DNA of 23,442 nt, taken from NCBI GenBank assembly GCA_036564195.1, contig DATCLA010000127.1:1-23442 (forward strand), given 5' to 3'. The notes beneath the pieces were generated by a model. The model was given only the letters and a program-made list of their open reading frames with translations. It ran no database searches and was not told the origin of the DNA. The DNA comes from DATCLA01 sp036564195 (GTDB taxonomy: Bacteria > Bacillota > UBA4882 > UBA8346). Both the position numbers and the translations under genes were made by a program. This document shows positions 7,737 to 15,881 of the stretch, piece after piece (position 1 is the first letter of the stretch; each line of letters opens with the position of its first letter).

Positions 7737-8921
7737 TTAAAACTTTTGCAACACCTGTTTAAGGATCCGCAGTCCGGCATCTAAATCCTCCTGACTGATA
7801 TTTAACGCCGGTAAAATCCGCAATGCGGTCTCGGTTACTGCATTGACCACCAAACCCGCTTCCAGACAGGCCAGCATCACCGGTTTGCTGGGCACTTGCA
7901 ACTCCAAGGCCAACATCAACCCTAAGCCCCGGCTGCTGCTGACTACCGGTAGTTCAGCCTGCCATTCTTGCCAAACCTGCTGAATGTAGCGGCCTTTCCG
8001 TTCAACTTCCGCCAATAACCCGGGGGCTTGCAACAGGTTCATTACCGCCAGGCCGGCGGCAAAAGCTAAAGCACCACCGCCTACAGTAGTGCTGTGGTCG
8101 CCCGGTGTCAAGACATTGGCTTTCTGATTAACCAATAAAGCACCACAAGGAATGCCCCCACCTAAAGACTTGGCAATCGTAATTAGGTCCGGCTTAAAGT
8201 TAAAATGCTCATAAGCAAAGAATTTACCGGTCCGGCCCAACCCAGTCTGTACCTCATCCACCATTAACAACAGATTATGCTTCTGACAAAGCTCAACCAG
8301 TCCAGCTACAAAATCCGGTCGGGCCGGATTAACCCCGCCCTCACCCTGGACCAGTTCTAAAAAGATAGCACAGGTGGCATCGGTTACTGCTGCCTGCCAA
8401 GACTGTAAATTGTTATATTCGGCATACTTAAATCCGGGGACAATCGGTAGGAAATCCTCCTGATACTTCCGTTGCCCAGTAGCGGAGAGCGCTCCATAGG
8501 TCCGGCCGTGAAACGAGTCTTTAGCGCAGATAATTTCATACTTGCCGCCCAGTCTGGTCCGGCCATACTTGCGGGCTAGTTTTAAGGCTGCTTCATTGGC
8601 TTCGGCGCCACTATTGGCAAAATAGACTTGTTGATAGCCGGTAAGTTGTGTCAACCGGCGGGCCAATTCCACCTGTTCTTCCAGATAAAAATAGTTAGAT
8701 ACATGGACAATTTCCACTGCCTGTTTGGTAATGGCCGCGGTGATTTCCGGATGGCAATGGCCAAAATTATGTACGGAAATTCCCGATAAAAAATCAATGT
8801 ATTCCTTGCCGTCGGCATCCCAAAGCCGGGAACCGGCGCCTCGAGTAAAAACCACCGGCAACCGCCCGACATTATTCATGATTACTGCTGCTCCGGTCTT
8901 TACTAATGCCGCATTATTCAT
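7737..8921 (-). CDS. argD: Acetylornithine aminotransferase
   Basis: ArgD is a pyridoxal-phosphate class III aminotransferase that converts N-acetylglutamate semialdehyde to N-acetylornithine. The 394-residue product has ANSGAEANEAALKLARKYG (phosphate binding), FHGRTYGALSATG, DEVQTGLGRTG and the PLP lysine in ITIAKSLGGGIPCGA (about residue 251). These fit ArgD, and the arg operon context favours it over GABA or lysine-pathway relatives. An ATG at 8936, only a few bases after argB, is possible. GGGGGTG six bases before the ATG at 8921 makes the shorter form more likely. Confidence 0.95.
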   Translation of the reverse strand: MNNAALVKTGAAVIMNNVGRLPVVFTRGAGSRLWDADGKEYIDFLSGISVHNFGHCHPEITAAITKQAVEIVHVSNYFYLEEQVELARRLTQLTGYQQVYFANSGAEANEAALKLARKYGRTRLGGKYEIICAKDSFHGRTYGALSATGQRKYQEDFLPIVPGFKYAEYNNLQSWQAAVTDATCAIFLELVQGEGGVNPARPDFVAGLVELCQKHNLLLMVDEVQTGLGRTGKFFAYEHFNFKPDLITIAKSLGGGIPCGALLVNQKANVLTPGDHSTTVGGGALAFAAGLAVMNLLQAPGLLAEVERKGRYIQQVWQEWQAELPVVSSSRGLGLMLALELQVPSKPVMLACLEAGLVVNAVTETALRILPALNISQEDLDAGLRILKQVLQKF

Positions 8922-8941
8922 TAATTTCACCCCCATCAGCT

Positions 8942-9826
8942 TTACTCTACTACCATTGTCCCAATCCCTTGGTCAGTCAGGCTCTCTAACAACATTGAAT
9001 GCAGCAAGCGGCCATCAATTATGTGCGTCCGGTTGACTCCACCCTGCACCGCTTTTATACAAGCCTCGACTTTGGGAATCATTCCGTCGGCAATGGTCCG
9101 TTCGTTAATCATCCGGTAAGCTTCGGCTACTGTTAAGGTAGAGATCAGACTGGACTTGTCGTTATAGTCCCGAAAGATCCCTTCCACATCGGTCAAGAGC
9201 AACAGTTTTTCCGCTTGTAAAGCCGCCGCCAGTTCCCCGGCGGCTGTATCCGCATTAATATTGTAACTCTGACCGTCACTGTCCATACCGATCGAGGAGA
9301 TTACCGGAATATAACCGTTATCAAGCAGTTCCCGCAAAACCTGGGTGTTAATTGCGGTCACTTCTCCGACGAAACCCAAGTCCGGGATAACCCCGGTATC
9401 ACCGGCCGGCATTGTCGGGACTGTCTTTTGAGCTTTAATTAAACCGGCATCCTGGCCCGCCAGACCGATCGCGGGAGCGCCCAACAGATTTAAACGGCCG
9501 ACAATCTCTTTGTTAATCTTACCAACCAGTACCATTTGGACAATTTCCATAGTCTCGGCATCCGTCACCCGCAGTCCCTGGATAAACTGGGACTGTTTAC
9601 CGACCCGTTTTAACATCTGATTTATTTCCGGGCCCCCGCCATGGATCACTACCGGGTTGACTCCCAAAAACTTTAATAAGACAATATCCTGCATGACACC
9701 TTCTTTCAGATCCTCGTTGATCATAGCGTTGCCGCCGTACTTAATCACAAAAATTTTGCCTCGGAAGGTCCGAATATAGGGAATGGCCTCTACTAACACC
9801 GCAGCCTTGGCAATAATCGGTTCCAT
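8942..9826 (-). CDS. argB: Acetylglutamate kinase
   Basis: ArgB phosphorylates N-acetylglutamate, often the arginine-inhibited step in organisms with a cyclic pathway. The 294-residue product is an amino acid kinase fold protein with FVIKYGGNAM (catalytic lysine about 29), VIHGGGPEIN and the ATP-site region NINADTAAGELAAAL with LLLLTDVEGI. The ATG follows GGAGG with seven bases between. It has a helical N-terminal extension (about residues 1-22), as found in the hexameric, arginine-sensitive kinases; feedback inhibition is therefore plausible but is inference. It lies between argJ and argD. Confidence 0.96.
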   Translation of the reverse strand: MEPIIAKAAVLVEAIPYIRTFRGKIFVIKYGGNAMINEDLKEGVMQDIVLLKFLGVNPVVIHGGGPEINQMLKRVGKQSQFIQGLRVTDAETMEIVQMVLVGKINKEIVGRLNLLGAPAIGLAGQDAGLIKAQKTVPTMPAGDTGVIPDLGFVGEVTAINTQVLRELLDNGYIPVISSIGMDSDGQSYNINADTAAGELAAALQAEKLLLLTDVEGIFRDYNDKSSLISTLTVAEAYRMINERTIADGMIPKVEACIKAVQGGVNRTHIIDGRLLHSMLLESLTDQGIGTMVVE

Positions 9827-9874
9827 CAGAACACCTCCATTTAATCTCCTGTTTATGCTCGGCTCAATAAAAGA

Positions 9875-11080
9875 TTAACTCCGGTAACTTCCGTTAATCT
9901 TCACATAATCATAGGTTAAATCACAGGTCCAGACTGATGCTTCCTGATTTCCGCTGCCCAAGTCTACAGTGATCAGAAGCTCTTTTTGACCCAGAATCGC
10001 TTTAGCTCGTGCTTCGTCAAAGTCTAATCCGGTCCCGCCCCGGCAGACCAATAAGTCACCGAGGTAAATATTGATCAGCTCCGGTCGAAGTGCCACTCCG
10101 GAGTATCCGGCTGCTGCCAGGATCCGGCCCCAATTGGCGTCCTCTCCAAAAAGAGCCGTCTTCACCAAATTGGAGGTGGCGATGGTTTTCCCTACCTGAA
10201 GCGCTTCGGTTTCAGAACCGGCGCCGGTCACTTTAATCTCTACAAACTTGGAAGCGCCTTCCCCATCCCGGACCAACATTTTAGCCAGTTCCAGGCAAAC
10301 CAGTTTCAAAGCTTCTAAAAATAGTTGATAAGCTTCGTTTTCTTGATTAATCACCGTATTTTGAGCCTTGCCGTTGGCCAGGATTAATAAGGTATCATTG
10401 GTGCTGGTATCGCCATCGACGGTAACCCGGTTAAAGCTATAATCACCCGCCACACCCAATGCTTTTTGCAGTAAAGAAGCATCAATGGCAGCATCTGTTG
10501 TAATGAAGCCAAGCATTGTTGCAAGATTGGGATGAATCATTCCGGAACCTTTCGCAATTCCACCAATCCGGGTTTTGACTCCGTCAAGCTCGAATTCTAC
10601 CGCTATCTCCTTGATAAAGGTATCCGTGGTCATAATTGCCCGAGCAGCCATACTACTACCGTTGGATGATAAAAACCGGGGTTGAGCGGCCAAGGCGGCT
10701 TGAATTCGCTCCACCGGTAACCGAACCCCGATCACCCCGGTGGAAGCAATTAAGACCATTCGCGGATCGATCTTTAAAAAATCGGCGGCCGCCTGGGCCA
10801 TGGCTATTGCTGCATCTTCCCCCTCCGGACCGTTACAGGCGTTGGCGTTTCCGCTGTTAGCAATGATCGCCTGGGCTACCCCGGCCTGCAAGTGTCGCTT
10901 CGAAACTATTACTGGTGCCGCCTGGACTTGGTTGGTTGTAAAGAGTCCTCCGGCCTGAGCCGGGATTTCCGAATAGATCAGCGCTAAATCCGCTTGCTGG
11001 TTAGGCTTAATTCCGCAAGCCAACCCGCCGGCTACAAAACCTTGGGGTGCGGTAACCCCGCCGGCAATCTTTTTAATCAT
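9875..11080 (-). CDS. argJ: Glutamate N-acetyltransferase / amino-acid N-acetyltransferase (ornithine acetyltransferase)
   Basis: ArgJ moves the acetyl group from N-acetylornithine back to glutamate, making the pathway cyclic; some members also use acetyl-CoA. The 401-residue product contains the autocleavage motif ATML (NLATMLGFITTDA), where processing before the threonine (about residue 188) yields two chains and the nucleophile. STGVIG and VDGDTSTNDT are also typical. The frame opens at a TTG at 11086. AAGGAGG lies two bases before that TTG but eight before the ATG at 11080, so 11080 is chosen. The ribosome binding site overlaps the argC stop codon, indicating coupling. Whether it is mono- or bifunctional cannot be told from sequence alone. 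Confidence 0.95.
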   Translation of the reverse strand: MIKKIAGGVTAPQGFVAGGLACGIKPNQQADLALIYSEIPAQAGGLFTTNQVQAAPVIVSKRHLQAGVAQAIIANSGNANACNGPEGEDAAIAMAQAAADFLKIDPRMVLIASTGVIGVRLPVERIQAALAAQPRFLSSNGSSMAARAIMTTDTFIKEIAVEFELDGVKTRIGGIAKGSGMIHPNLATMLGFITTDAAIDASLLQKALGVAGDYSFNRVTVDGDTSTNDTLLILANGKAQNTVINQENEAYQLFLEALKLVCLELAKMLVRDGEGASKFVEIKVTGAGSETEALQVGKTIATSNLVKTALFGEDANWGRILAAAGYSGVALRPELINIYLGDLLVCRGGTGLDFDEARAKAILGQKELLITVDLGSGNQEASVWTCDLTYDYVKINGSYRS

Positions 11081-11093
11081 TACCAATTCCTCC

Positions 11094-12143
11094 TTAGGGA
11101 AAGATCGGCCATTGGAGCAGTCCGGTAGTCTCCCCTAAGCCGAACATTAAATTCAGGTTCTGGACTGCTTGACCGGCAGCTCCTTTCACCATATTGTCAA
11201 TCACTGAGATTACAATCAGTTGTCCGGTTCGGGAATCCACCCGGACTCCGATCCGGCAACAGTTTGTCCCCACCACTCCTTTAAGTTCCGGCAAAGCCGG
11301 GGCCGGAACCAGCTTCACGAAGGGTTCATCTTGATAAACCTCAGCCACCAATTGTTCTGCCTCTGCTGTGGTTAAAGGTTGGGTTAGTTTCAGATGTAAT
11401 GTAGTCAGAATTCCCCGCGCTACCGGCAGCAAATGCGGAGTGAAGGAGACCAGCACCGGCTGACCGGCTAATAATGATAATTCTTGTTCAATCTCCGGGG
11501 TATGACGATGGTTGGGTAGCCCATAGGCTTTAAAATTACCAGCTAATTCCGCAAAGTTATAGGCTAAATCGGCTTTACGCCCCGCTCCGGAGACCCCGGA
11601 TTTGGAATCGATAATGATCTGCGTCAGGTCAATCATTCCGGCTTTGATAAAGGGGTAACAACCTAAAATAATACTCGTTGGGTAGCAGCCGGGGTTACCG
11701 ACGATTTGGGCTTTTTTAATCCGGTCCCGATACAATTCCGGTAGACCGTAAACTGCCTTCTCTCTGGTGAGTTCCGGCTGGGAATGGGGATGTTGGTACC
11801 AAGCCTCAAACACCCGGGGGTCCCGGAAACGGAAGTCCGCTCCCAGGTCAATTACTTTCTGGTTATTGGCCAGTAAGGGTGGGGCCAGTTCCATCGCCAC
11901 GCCGTGCGGTACCGCCAGAAAGACCAGGTCGCACCCTGCCACCGCTTCGGGCGTATCGGTACCGCTGAAGACCGGGCCGTCCCACCCGGCCAAGGCTGGA
12001 AAGACCGCTTCCAGCTTTTTCCCCTTATGAGTCCGGGAAGTAATGGCGGCTAATTCAACTTCAGGGTGAGCCGACAAAAGCCGGATCAATTCACCTCCGG
12101 TGTATCCGGAAGCCCCGATAATTCCTACTTTAATCAATTTCAT
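11094..12143 (-). CDS. argC: N-acetyl-gamma-glutamyl-phosphate reductase
   Basis: ArgC reduces acetylglutamyl phosphate to the semialdehyde with NADPH. The 349-residue product starts with the dinucleotide-binding IIGASGYTGGELIRLL and has the catalytic cysteine in VGNPGCYPTSIILG (about residue 153) and NHRHTPEIEQ. It is the first gene of the arg operon. The ATG at 12143 is directly abutted by GAGGG with no spacing. A TTG two codons in (12137) would be spaced six bases and would give the usual family beginning IKVGIIGASGYTG, so 12137 is a serious alternative start. A promoter and two ARG-box-like palindromes lie upstream. Confidence 0.95.
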   Translation of the reverse strand: MKLIKVGIIGASGYTGGELIRLLSAHPEVELAAITSRTHKGKKLEAVFPALAGWDGPVFSGTDTPEAVAGCDLVFLAVPHGVAMELAPPLLANNQKVIDLGADFRFRDPRVFEAWYQHPHSQPELTREKAVYGLPELYRDRIKKAQIVGNPGCYPTSIILGCYPFIKAGMIDLTQIIIDSKSGVSGAGRKADLAYNFAELAGNFKAYGLPNHRHTPEIEQELSLLAGQPVLVSFTPHLLPVARGILTTLHLKLTQPLTTAEAEQLVAEVYQDEPFVKLVPAPALPELKGVVGTNCCRIGVRVDSRTGQLIVISVIDNMVKGAAGQAVQNLNLMFGLGETTGLLQWPIFP

Positions 12144-12165
12144 CCCTCACAGCAAATATAATAAT

Positions 12166-12183
12166 CTTCTATAATTATACATT
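12166..12183 (-). promoter_or_regulatory. Candidate ARG box (ArgR operator), promoter-proximal
   Basis: The core TGTATAATTATAGA matches the general ARG-box core TGnATwwwwATnCA at 13 of 14 positions. It overlaps the -10 box and start region of the argC promoter, as expected for repression by the ArgR/AhrC family. The match is by eye and the motif is AT-rich. Confidence 0.5.
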
Positions 12184-12202
12184 TGGAGCAAGTAAAAAGC
12201 AA
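12174..12202 (-). promoter_or_regulatory. Promoter of the argCJBDG operon
   Basis: TTGCTT (12202-12197) and TATAAT (12179-12174) are spaced by 17 bases on the minus strand. Transcription would start near 12167, giving a leader of only about 25 bases. There is no room for a T-box or attenuator, so control should act at initiation. Confidence 0.7.
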
Positions 12203-12252
12203 GTGATAAATCAATGGTTTACCAAATATTTTCAATAAACGGCGCTTATTCC

Positions 12253-12270
12253 ATCGTATAATTATACACC
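12253..12270 (-). promoter_or_regulatory. Candidate ARG box (ArgR operator), distal
   Basis: The core TGTATAATTATACG again matches the ARG-box core at 13 of 14 positions and is palindromic over GTATAATTATAC. It lies 87 bp upstream of the promoter-proximal copy and could also hold a second, weaker -10 box. Two copies of the same 12-base core in a 226-base intergenic region support an operator pair. Confidence 0.5.
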
Positions 12271-12330
12271 GGGTAATTCGATTGCTCTTAATTTTACTGC
12301 GGTTTTTATAGAAAACAGCCAGAAACAGCA

Positions 12331-12351
12331 AAAACCGGGGAATCTCCCCGG
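12331..12351 (-). terminator. Intrinsic terminator after the LPS operon
   Basis: On the minus strand CCGGGGA (12351-12345) pairs with TCCCCGG (12341-12335) around a three-base loop and is followed by TTTT. It starts about 20 bases past the lpxL-type stop codon and separates the LPS operon from the arg operon. Confidence 0.88.
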
Positions 12352-12369
12352 CCCTTCTGTAACAGACCG

Positions 12370-13278
12370 CTAGACGCGAAGATCATTCCGCCAGAGTTTA
12401 TGCATCCAGAGCCATTGTTCGGGATGTGCGGCGATTACCGCTTGAATCAGTCCGATAAAGCGGGCGGTATTAACCTTTAGATCCTGCTGATAGTCACCGC
12501 TGCGGCTCAACTCAATCTCTTCGGAGATGACCAAACGATGCTTCCGTAATCCCTCCCTGATAATATAGACAAAAAACACCGGACGGTTATTTTTTAAAGC
12601 AAACTCCGCCGGTCCTCTGGGGATTGGGGCGGGCCGTCCAAACACCTCTAAAGTAACTCCGGTGTTTCCGGCGTTCTGGTCCATTAAAATCGGGACAATT
12701 TCGTTACGATTAAATGCTTCAATAATCGGCCGGAGAAAACTGAGTTTAGGGATGGTCCGCATCCCAACCGAAGTGCGGTAATCATTAATCACCTTGTCCA
12801 TTAAGGAATTGGCCTGGGTCTGCACAATCGGGCAGAGCTTATACCCGGCATAGGACAGTGGCAACGCAATCAGTTCCCAGTTTCCGATATGCCCTAAAAT
12901 CATAATCGCGCCTCGGCCTTTAGCCAGGATCCGTTTTAAGTTTTCCTCACCCTCAACTGTAATCATAGTACGAATTTTATCCGGTGGTTGATTGAAGTAA
13001 TAGAAAAACTCACTGCCAACCATACCCAGATGTTTCCAGGCATCTCTTGCCACCCGATAATCATCGAGACTGGCCGGTAAAAAACCGCGCTGACGGGCCT
13101 CACGGATGTTTTCAATGGTCAATTGGCGACGTGATTTTAAAAGGTAAAAAGCGGCCAGACCCAGCTGGCGTCCGATCCAACTACTGATGGTAAACGGGCA
13201 CAGTCTGACGATTAAAAGAAAAATTTGCACTAAGAAATATTCACAATATTGTTTCCAGCGCTTTTTCGCTTTCGTCAT
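12370..13278 (-). CDS. lpxL: Lipid A biosynthesis late acyltransferase (LpxL/HtrB family)
   Basis: Members transfer a secondary acyl chain to Kdo-lipid A at the inner membrane. The 302-residue product has a hydrophobic N-terminal anchor (about residues 14-48), the catalytic H-x4-E motif in GHIGNWE (His130, Glu135), MDQNAG, and the C-terminal WLWMHKLWR typical of LpxL/LpxM. It is the last gene of the Kdo/LPS block. It starts two bases after the kdsD stop codon, with GGAAGGG inside the kdsD end as ribosome binding site. Which acyl chain or position it uses cannot be read from sequence. Related mannosyltransferase-associated acyltransferases exist, but the context favours lipid A. Confidence 0.88.
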   Translation of the reverse strand: MTKAKKRWKQYCEYFLVQIFLLIVRLCPFTISSWIGRQLGLAAFYLLKSRRQLTIENIREARQRGFLPASLDDYRVARDAWKHLGMVGSEFFYYFNQPPDKIRTMITVEGEENLKRILAKGRGAIMILGHIGNWELIALPLSYAGYKLCPIVQTQANSLMDKVINDYRTSVGMRTIPKLSFLRPIIEAFNRNEIVPILMDQNAGNTGVTLEVFGRPAPIPRGPAEFALKNNRPVFFVYIIREGLRKHRLVISEEIELSRSGDYQQDLKVNTARFIGLIQAVIAAHPEQWLWMHKLWRNDLRV

Positions 13279-13280
13279 CT

Positions 13281-14267
13281 TTACCCTTCCAATCCGGTTA
13301 ATCCTTTAATAATGGAATGTAAATGGATAATTCCTATCGGTACTCTTTGAGAATCAATTACCGGTAATACGGTAATATTTTTAGATTCCATCACATGCAT
13401 AGCTTCCGCAGCCAATTTATCTTTGCTGATCGTCTTGGGATTGCTAGTCATTACATGATCTGCTCTTAAATTTAAAGGGTCTTGATATTTTTGGAGAATC
13501 CGGCGGAGATCGCCATCGGTGATGATGCCGACCAATTCGCCCCGGGCATCAACCACCATGGCGGCGCCGAGATTTCCATGAGCAGTCATGGCGATCACTG
13601 CTTCTCTGACGCTTTGGTCCCGGGAAATGATCGGAAGTTCCGGTCCGGAATACATTAACTTTGCAACGGTTAATAATAGTTTACGGCCTAATGCTCCACC
13701 GGGGTGGTATAAAGCAAAATCTTCTGCTTTAAAATTCCGTGCCTTTAATAAAACCACCGCCAGGGCATCCCCCACCGCCATTACAGCGGTAGTGCTGGAA
13801 GTGGGCGCTAAGCCCAACGGGCAGGCTTCACGCTTCACTTTAACCTGTAGCACTAATTCTGAATTTTGAGCTAATGTCGAAGTTAATGATTCCGTAATGC
13901 TGATAATTGGGACCCCGAGCACCTTTAATGTAGGCAACAGCGCCAGTACCTCATGAACTTCACCGCTATTGGAGATGGCGATTACAATATCGTCCGGGGT
14001 AACCATGCCCAGGTCGCCATGGATCCCTTCGCCGGGATGCAAAAAAAACGATGGTGTTCCGGTGCTGGCCAAAGTAGCAGCGAGCTTCCGGCCTACATGC
14101 CCCGACTTACCCATACCGGTAACCACCACTCGGCCGGTACAATTCAGAATCAGATCTACCGCTTTAATAAAGTCATCACCTAGATACTCAATCTGATCCC
14201 GGACTGCTACCGCTTCATCTTGTAATACTGCTGCCGCCAGTTGCAGATAGTGATGTTTCTCAACCAT
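13281..14267 (-). CDS. kdsD: D-arabinose-5-phosphate isomerase (KdsD/KpsF)
   Basis: This enzyme interconverts ribulose-5-phosphate and arabinose-5-phosphate, the first committed precursor of Kdo. The 328-residue product has an SIS sugar isomerase domain (about 40-180) with VVVTGMGKSGHVGRKLAATLASTGTPSFFLHP and GDLGM, then two CBS domains (about 205-260 and 272-325), including GIITDGDLRR. This is the standard KdsD architecture. The frame opens at a GTG (14273). The ATG two codons later is preferred because AGGA lies ten bases ahead of it but only four ahead of the GTG; the choice is not certain. It sits between kdsA and lpxL. Confidence 0.93.
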   Translation of the reverse strand: MVEKHHYLQLAAAVLQDEAVAVRDQIEYLGDDFIKAVDLILNCTGRVVVTGMGKSGHVGRKLAATLASTGTPSFFLHPGEGIHGDLGMVTPDDIVIAISNSGEVHEVLALLPTLKVLGVPIISITESLTSTLAQNSELVLQVKVKREACPLGLAPTSSTTAVMAVGDALAVVLLKARNFKAEDFALYHPGGALGRKLLLTVAKLMYSGPELPIISRDQSVREAVIAMTAHGNLGAAMVVDARGELVGIITDGDLRRILQKYQDPLNLRADHVMTSNPKTISKDKLAAEAMHVMESKNITVLPVIDSQRVPIGIIHLHSIIKGLTGLEG

Positions 14268-14301
14268 TGCCACTTTTTCCTTTCATTTTAAACCAGTCAT
14301 T

Positions 14302-15129
14302 CTACTCCAAACTCAGTTGGGACCCGGCCTTAACAATCCGGTCAATTTCTACTAAGGTTTTCAAAAGCCCGGCGAGGTCAGATAAACGCACCATATTCGG
14401 CCCATCCGACTTGGCAAGCTCCGGTTGGTCATGGACTTCTAAAAAGAAGCCATCCACTCCAGCCCCCGCGGCTGCCCGACATAAAAACGGCACAAATCGT
14501 CGGTCGCCTCCGGTAGCATGTCCCAAACCGCCGGGTTCCTGGACACTATGGGTCCCGTCAAAGACCACCGGCACTCCAAAAGAGCGCATCACCGGCAAAG
14601 CCTTCATATCTACCACCAAACGGTTATAACCGAATGAAACACCGCGTTCGGTCAGGAATACCTGCCGGTTTCCGGTAGAATAAACCTTCTCCAATACATT
14701 CTTCATATCTTGAGGCGAACTAAATTGCGCCTTCTTGACGTTAATGATCTTCCCGGTACGGGCCGCTGCGACAACCAGATCGGTCTGGCGGGATAAAAAA
14801 GCCGGAATCTGGATAATATCCAGCACCTCGGCAGCAACGTCCACTTGCGTGACACAGTGGACATCCGACAGCACCGGTAACCCCAGTTCAGCTTTTACTG
14901 TTTTTAAAATCTGCAAGCCCTTCTCCAAGCCCGGTCCTCGAAATGACTGGATCGAGGAACGGTTAGCCTTATCATACGAGGCCTTAAAAACCAGCCGGAC
15001 CCCGGCTGCCGCCGCAATTTGCTTCAACTCCCGGGCTATCATCAACGTGTGTTCTGGTGACTCCATCACACAGGGCCCGGCAATCAGCAACAATTTTTCT
15101 CCAAATAAATCCGCCATCCGGTAATCCAT
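14302..15129 (-). CDS. kdsA: 3-deoxy-8-phosphooctulonate synthase (Kdo-8-phosphate synthase)
   Basis: KdsA condenses phosphoenolpyruvate with arabinose-5-phosphate to Kdo-8-phosphate. The 275-residue product has LLIAGPCVMES, KASYDKANRSSIQSFRGPG, LTERGVSFGYNRLVVDM and FDGTHSVQEPGG, all diagnostic. The cysteine in GPC (Cys20) is at the position where metal-dependent (class II) enzymes carry a metal ligand; E. coli-type metal-independent enzymes have asparagine there. A metal-dependent enzyme is therefore inferred. GGAGG eight bases upstream supports the ATG at 15129. It lies 18 bases after kdsB. Confidence 0.96.
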   Translation of the reverse strand: MDYRMADLFGEKLLLIAGPCVMESPEHTLMIARELKQIAAAAGVRLVFKASYDKANRSSIQSFRGPGLEKGLQILKTVKAELGLPVLSDVHCVTQVDVAAEVLDIIQIPAFLSRQTDLVVAAARTGKIINVKKAQFSSPQDMKNVLEKVYSTGNRQVFLTERGVSFGYNRLVVDMKALPVMRSFGVPVVFDGTHSVQEPGGLGHATGGDRRFVPFLCRAAAGAGVDGFFLEVHDQPELAKSDGPNMVRLSDLAGLLKTLVEIDRIVKAGSQLSLE

Positions 15130-15147
15130 TTAAATAATCCTCCAACA

Positions 15148-15876
15148 TTAGTTGTTTTGCCCAATCATTGTTCTGACCCGCTCCAGGTCCTCGGGAGTAT
15201 CGACTCCAACCGGTTCATAATCTACCTCAACTACTTTGACCCGGTAGCCATTGGCTAAAGCCCGTAATTGTTCCAAGGACTCTGTCTGTTCCAGTTGGGA
15301 TTGGGGTAATGTGCTGTAGCGCAATAAAAAGTCACGGCGATAGCCGTATATCCCGATATGCTTCCAATACTCCGCTTTTTGCGGATTACGCGGATAGGGG
15401 ATGGGCGCCCGTGAAAAAAATAAGGCATACCCCTGATTATCGGTAACGACTTTCACCACTGAAGGTTCCTGAACCAGTTGCGGGTCGAGGATACGCGACT
15501 TGGCCGTAGTCATGACTAATTCCGGCTCTTCAAGCAAGGGACGGGTAACTGCGTCAATTACTGTTTGGTTGATCAGCACCTCGTCTCCTTGGATATTAAT
15601 GATAATCTCCGCCGGGTTACGCCGGGCAACTTCAGCCAGGCGGTCGGTGCCGGTGGGATGATCGGCGGCGGTCATTTCCACTTTGCCGCCAAAAGCGCTG
15701 ACGGTATCAAAGATCCGTCGGTCATCGGTGGCCACAATCAACTCATCAAGGAGTGTCGCGGTCTTGGCATTTTCATACACCCATTGAATCATGGGTTTAT
15801 TACCAATCAACTTTAAGGGTTTCCCCGGCAGCCGGGTCGAGTGAAACCGAGCCGGGATTATTCCTAAAACTTTCAT
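15148..15876 (-). CDS. kdsB: 3-deoxy-manno-octulosonate cytidylyltransferase (CMP-Kdo synthetase)
   Basis: KdsB activates Kdo with CTP to CMP-Kdo, the donor for WaaA. The 242-residue product begins MKVLGIIPARFHSTRLPGKPL, the nucleotidyltransferase signature. It contains INIQGDEVLIN and a KHIGIYGYRRDFLL stretch typical of KdsB. The frame opens three codons earlier at a TTG (15885), with a further ATG at 15882. The ATG at 15876 has AGAGG nine bases upstream and matches the family start exactly, so it is chosen. The ribosome binding site lies within the end of lpxK, indicating coupling. Confidence 0.96.
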   Translation of the reverse strand: MKVLGIIPARFHSTRLPGKPLKLIGNKPMIQWVYENAKTATLLDELIVATDDRRIFDTVSAFGGKVEMTAADHPTGTDRLAEVARRNPAEIIINIQGDEVLINQTVIDAVTRPLLEEPELVMTTAKSRILDPQLVQEPSVVKVVTDNQGYALFFSRAPIPYPRNPQKAEYWKHIGIYGYRRDFLLRYSTLPQSQLEQTESLEQLRALANGYRVKVVEVDYEPVGVDTPEDLERVRTMIGQNN

Positions 15877-15881
15877 CTCCA

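Noticed and set aside
12144..12369. T-box or other leader riboswitch in front of argC
   Set aside because: The predicted start point leaves only about 25 bases of leader, and no T-box sequence or anti-terminator pairing is visible.
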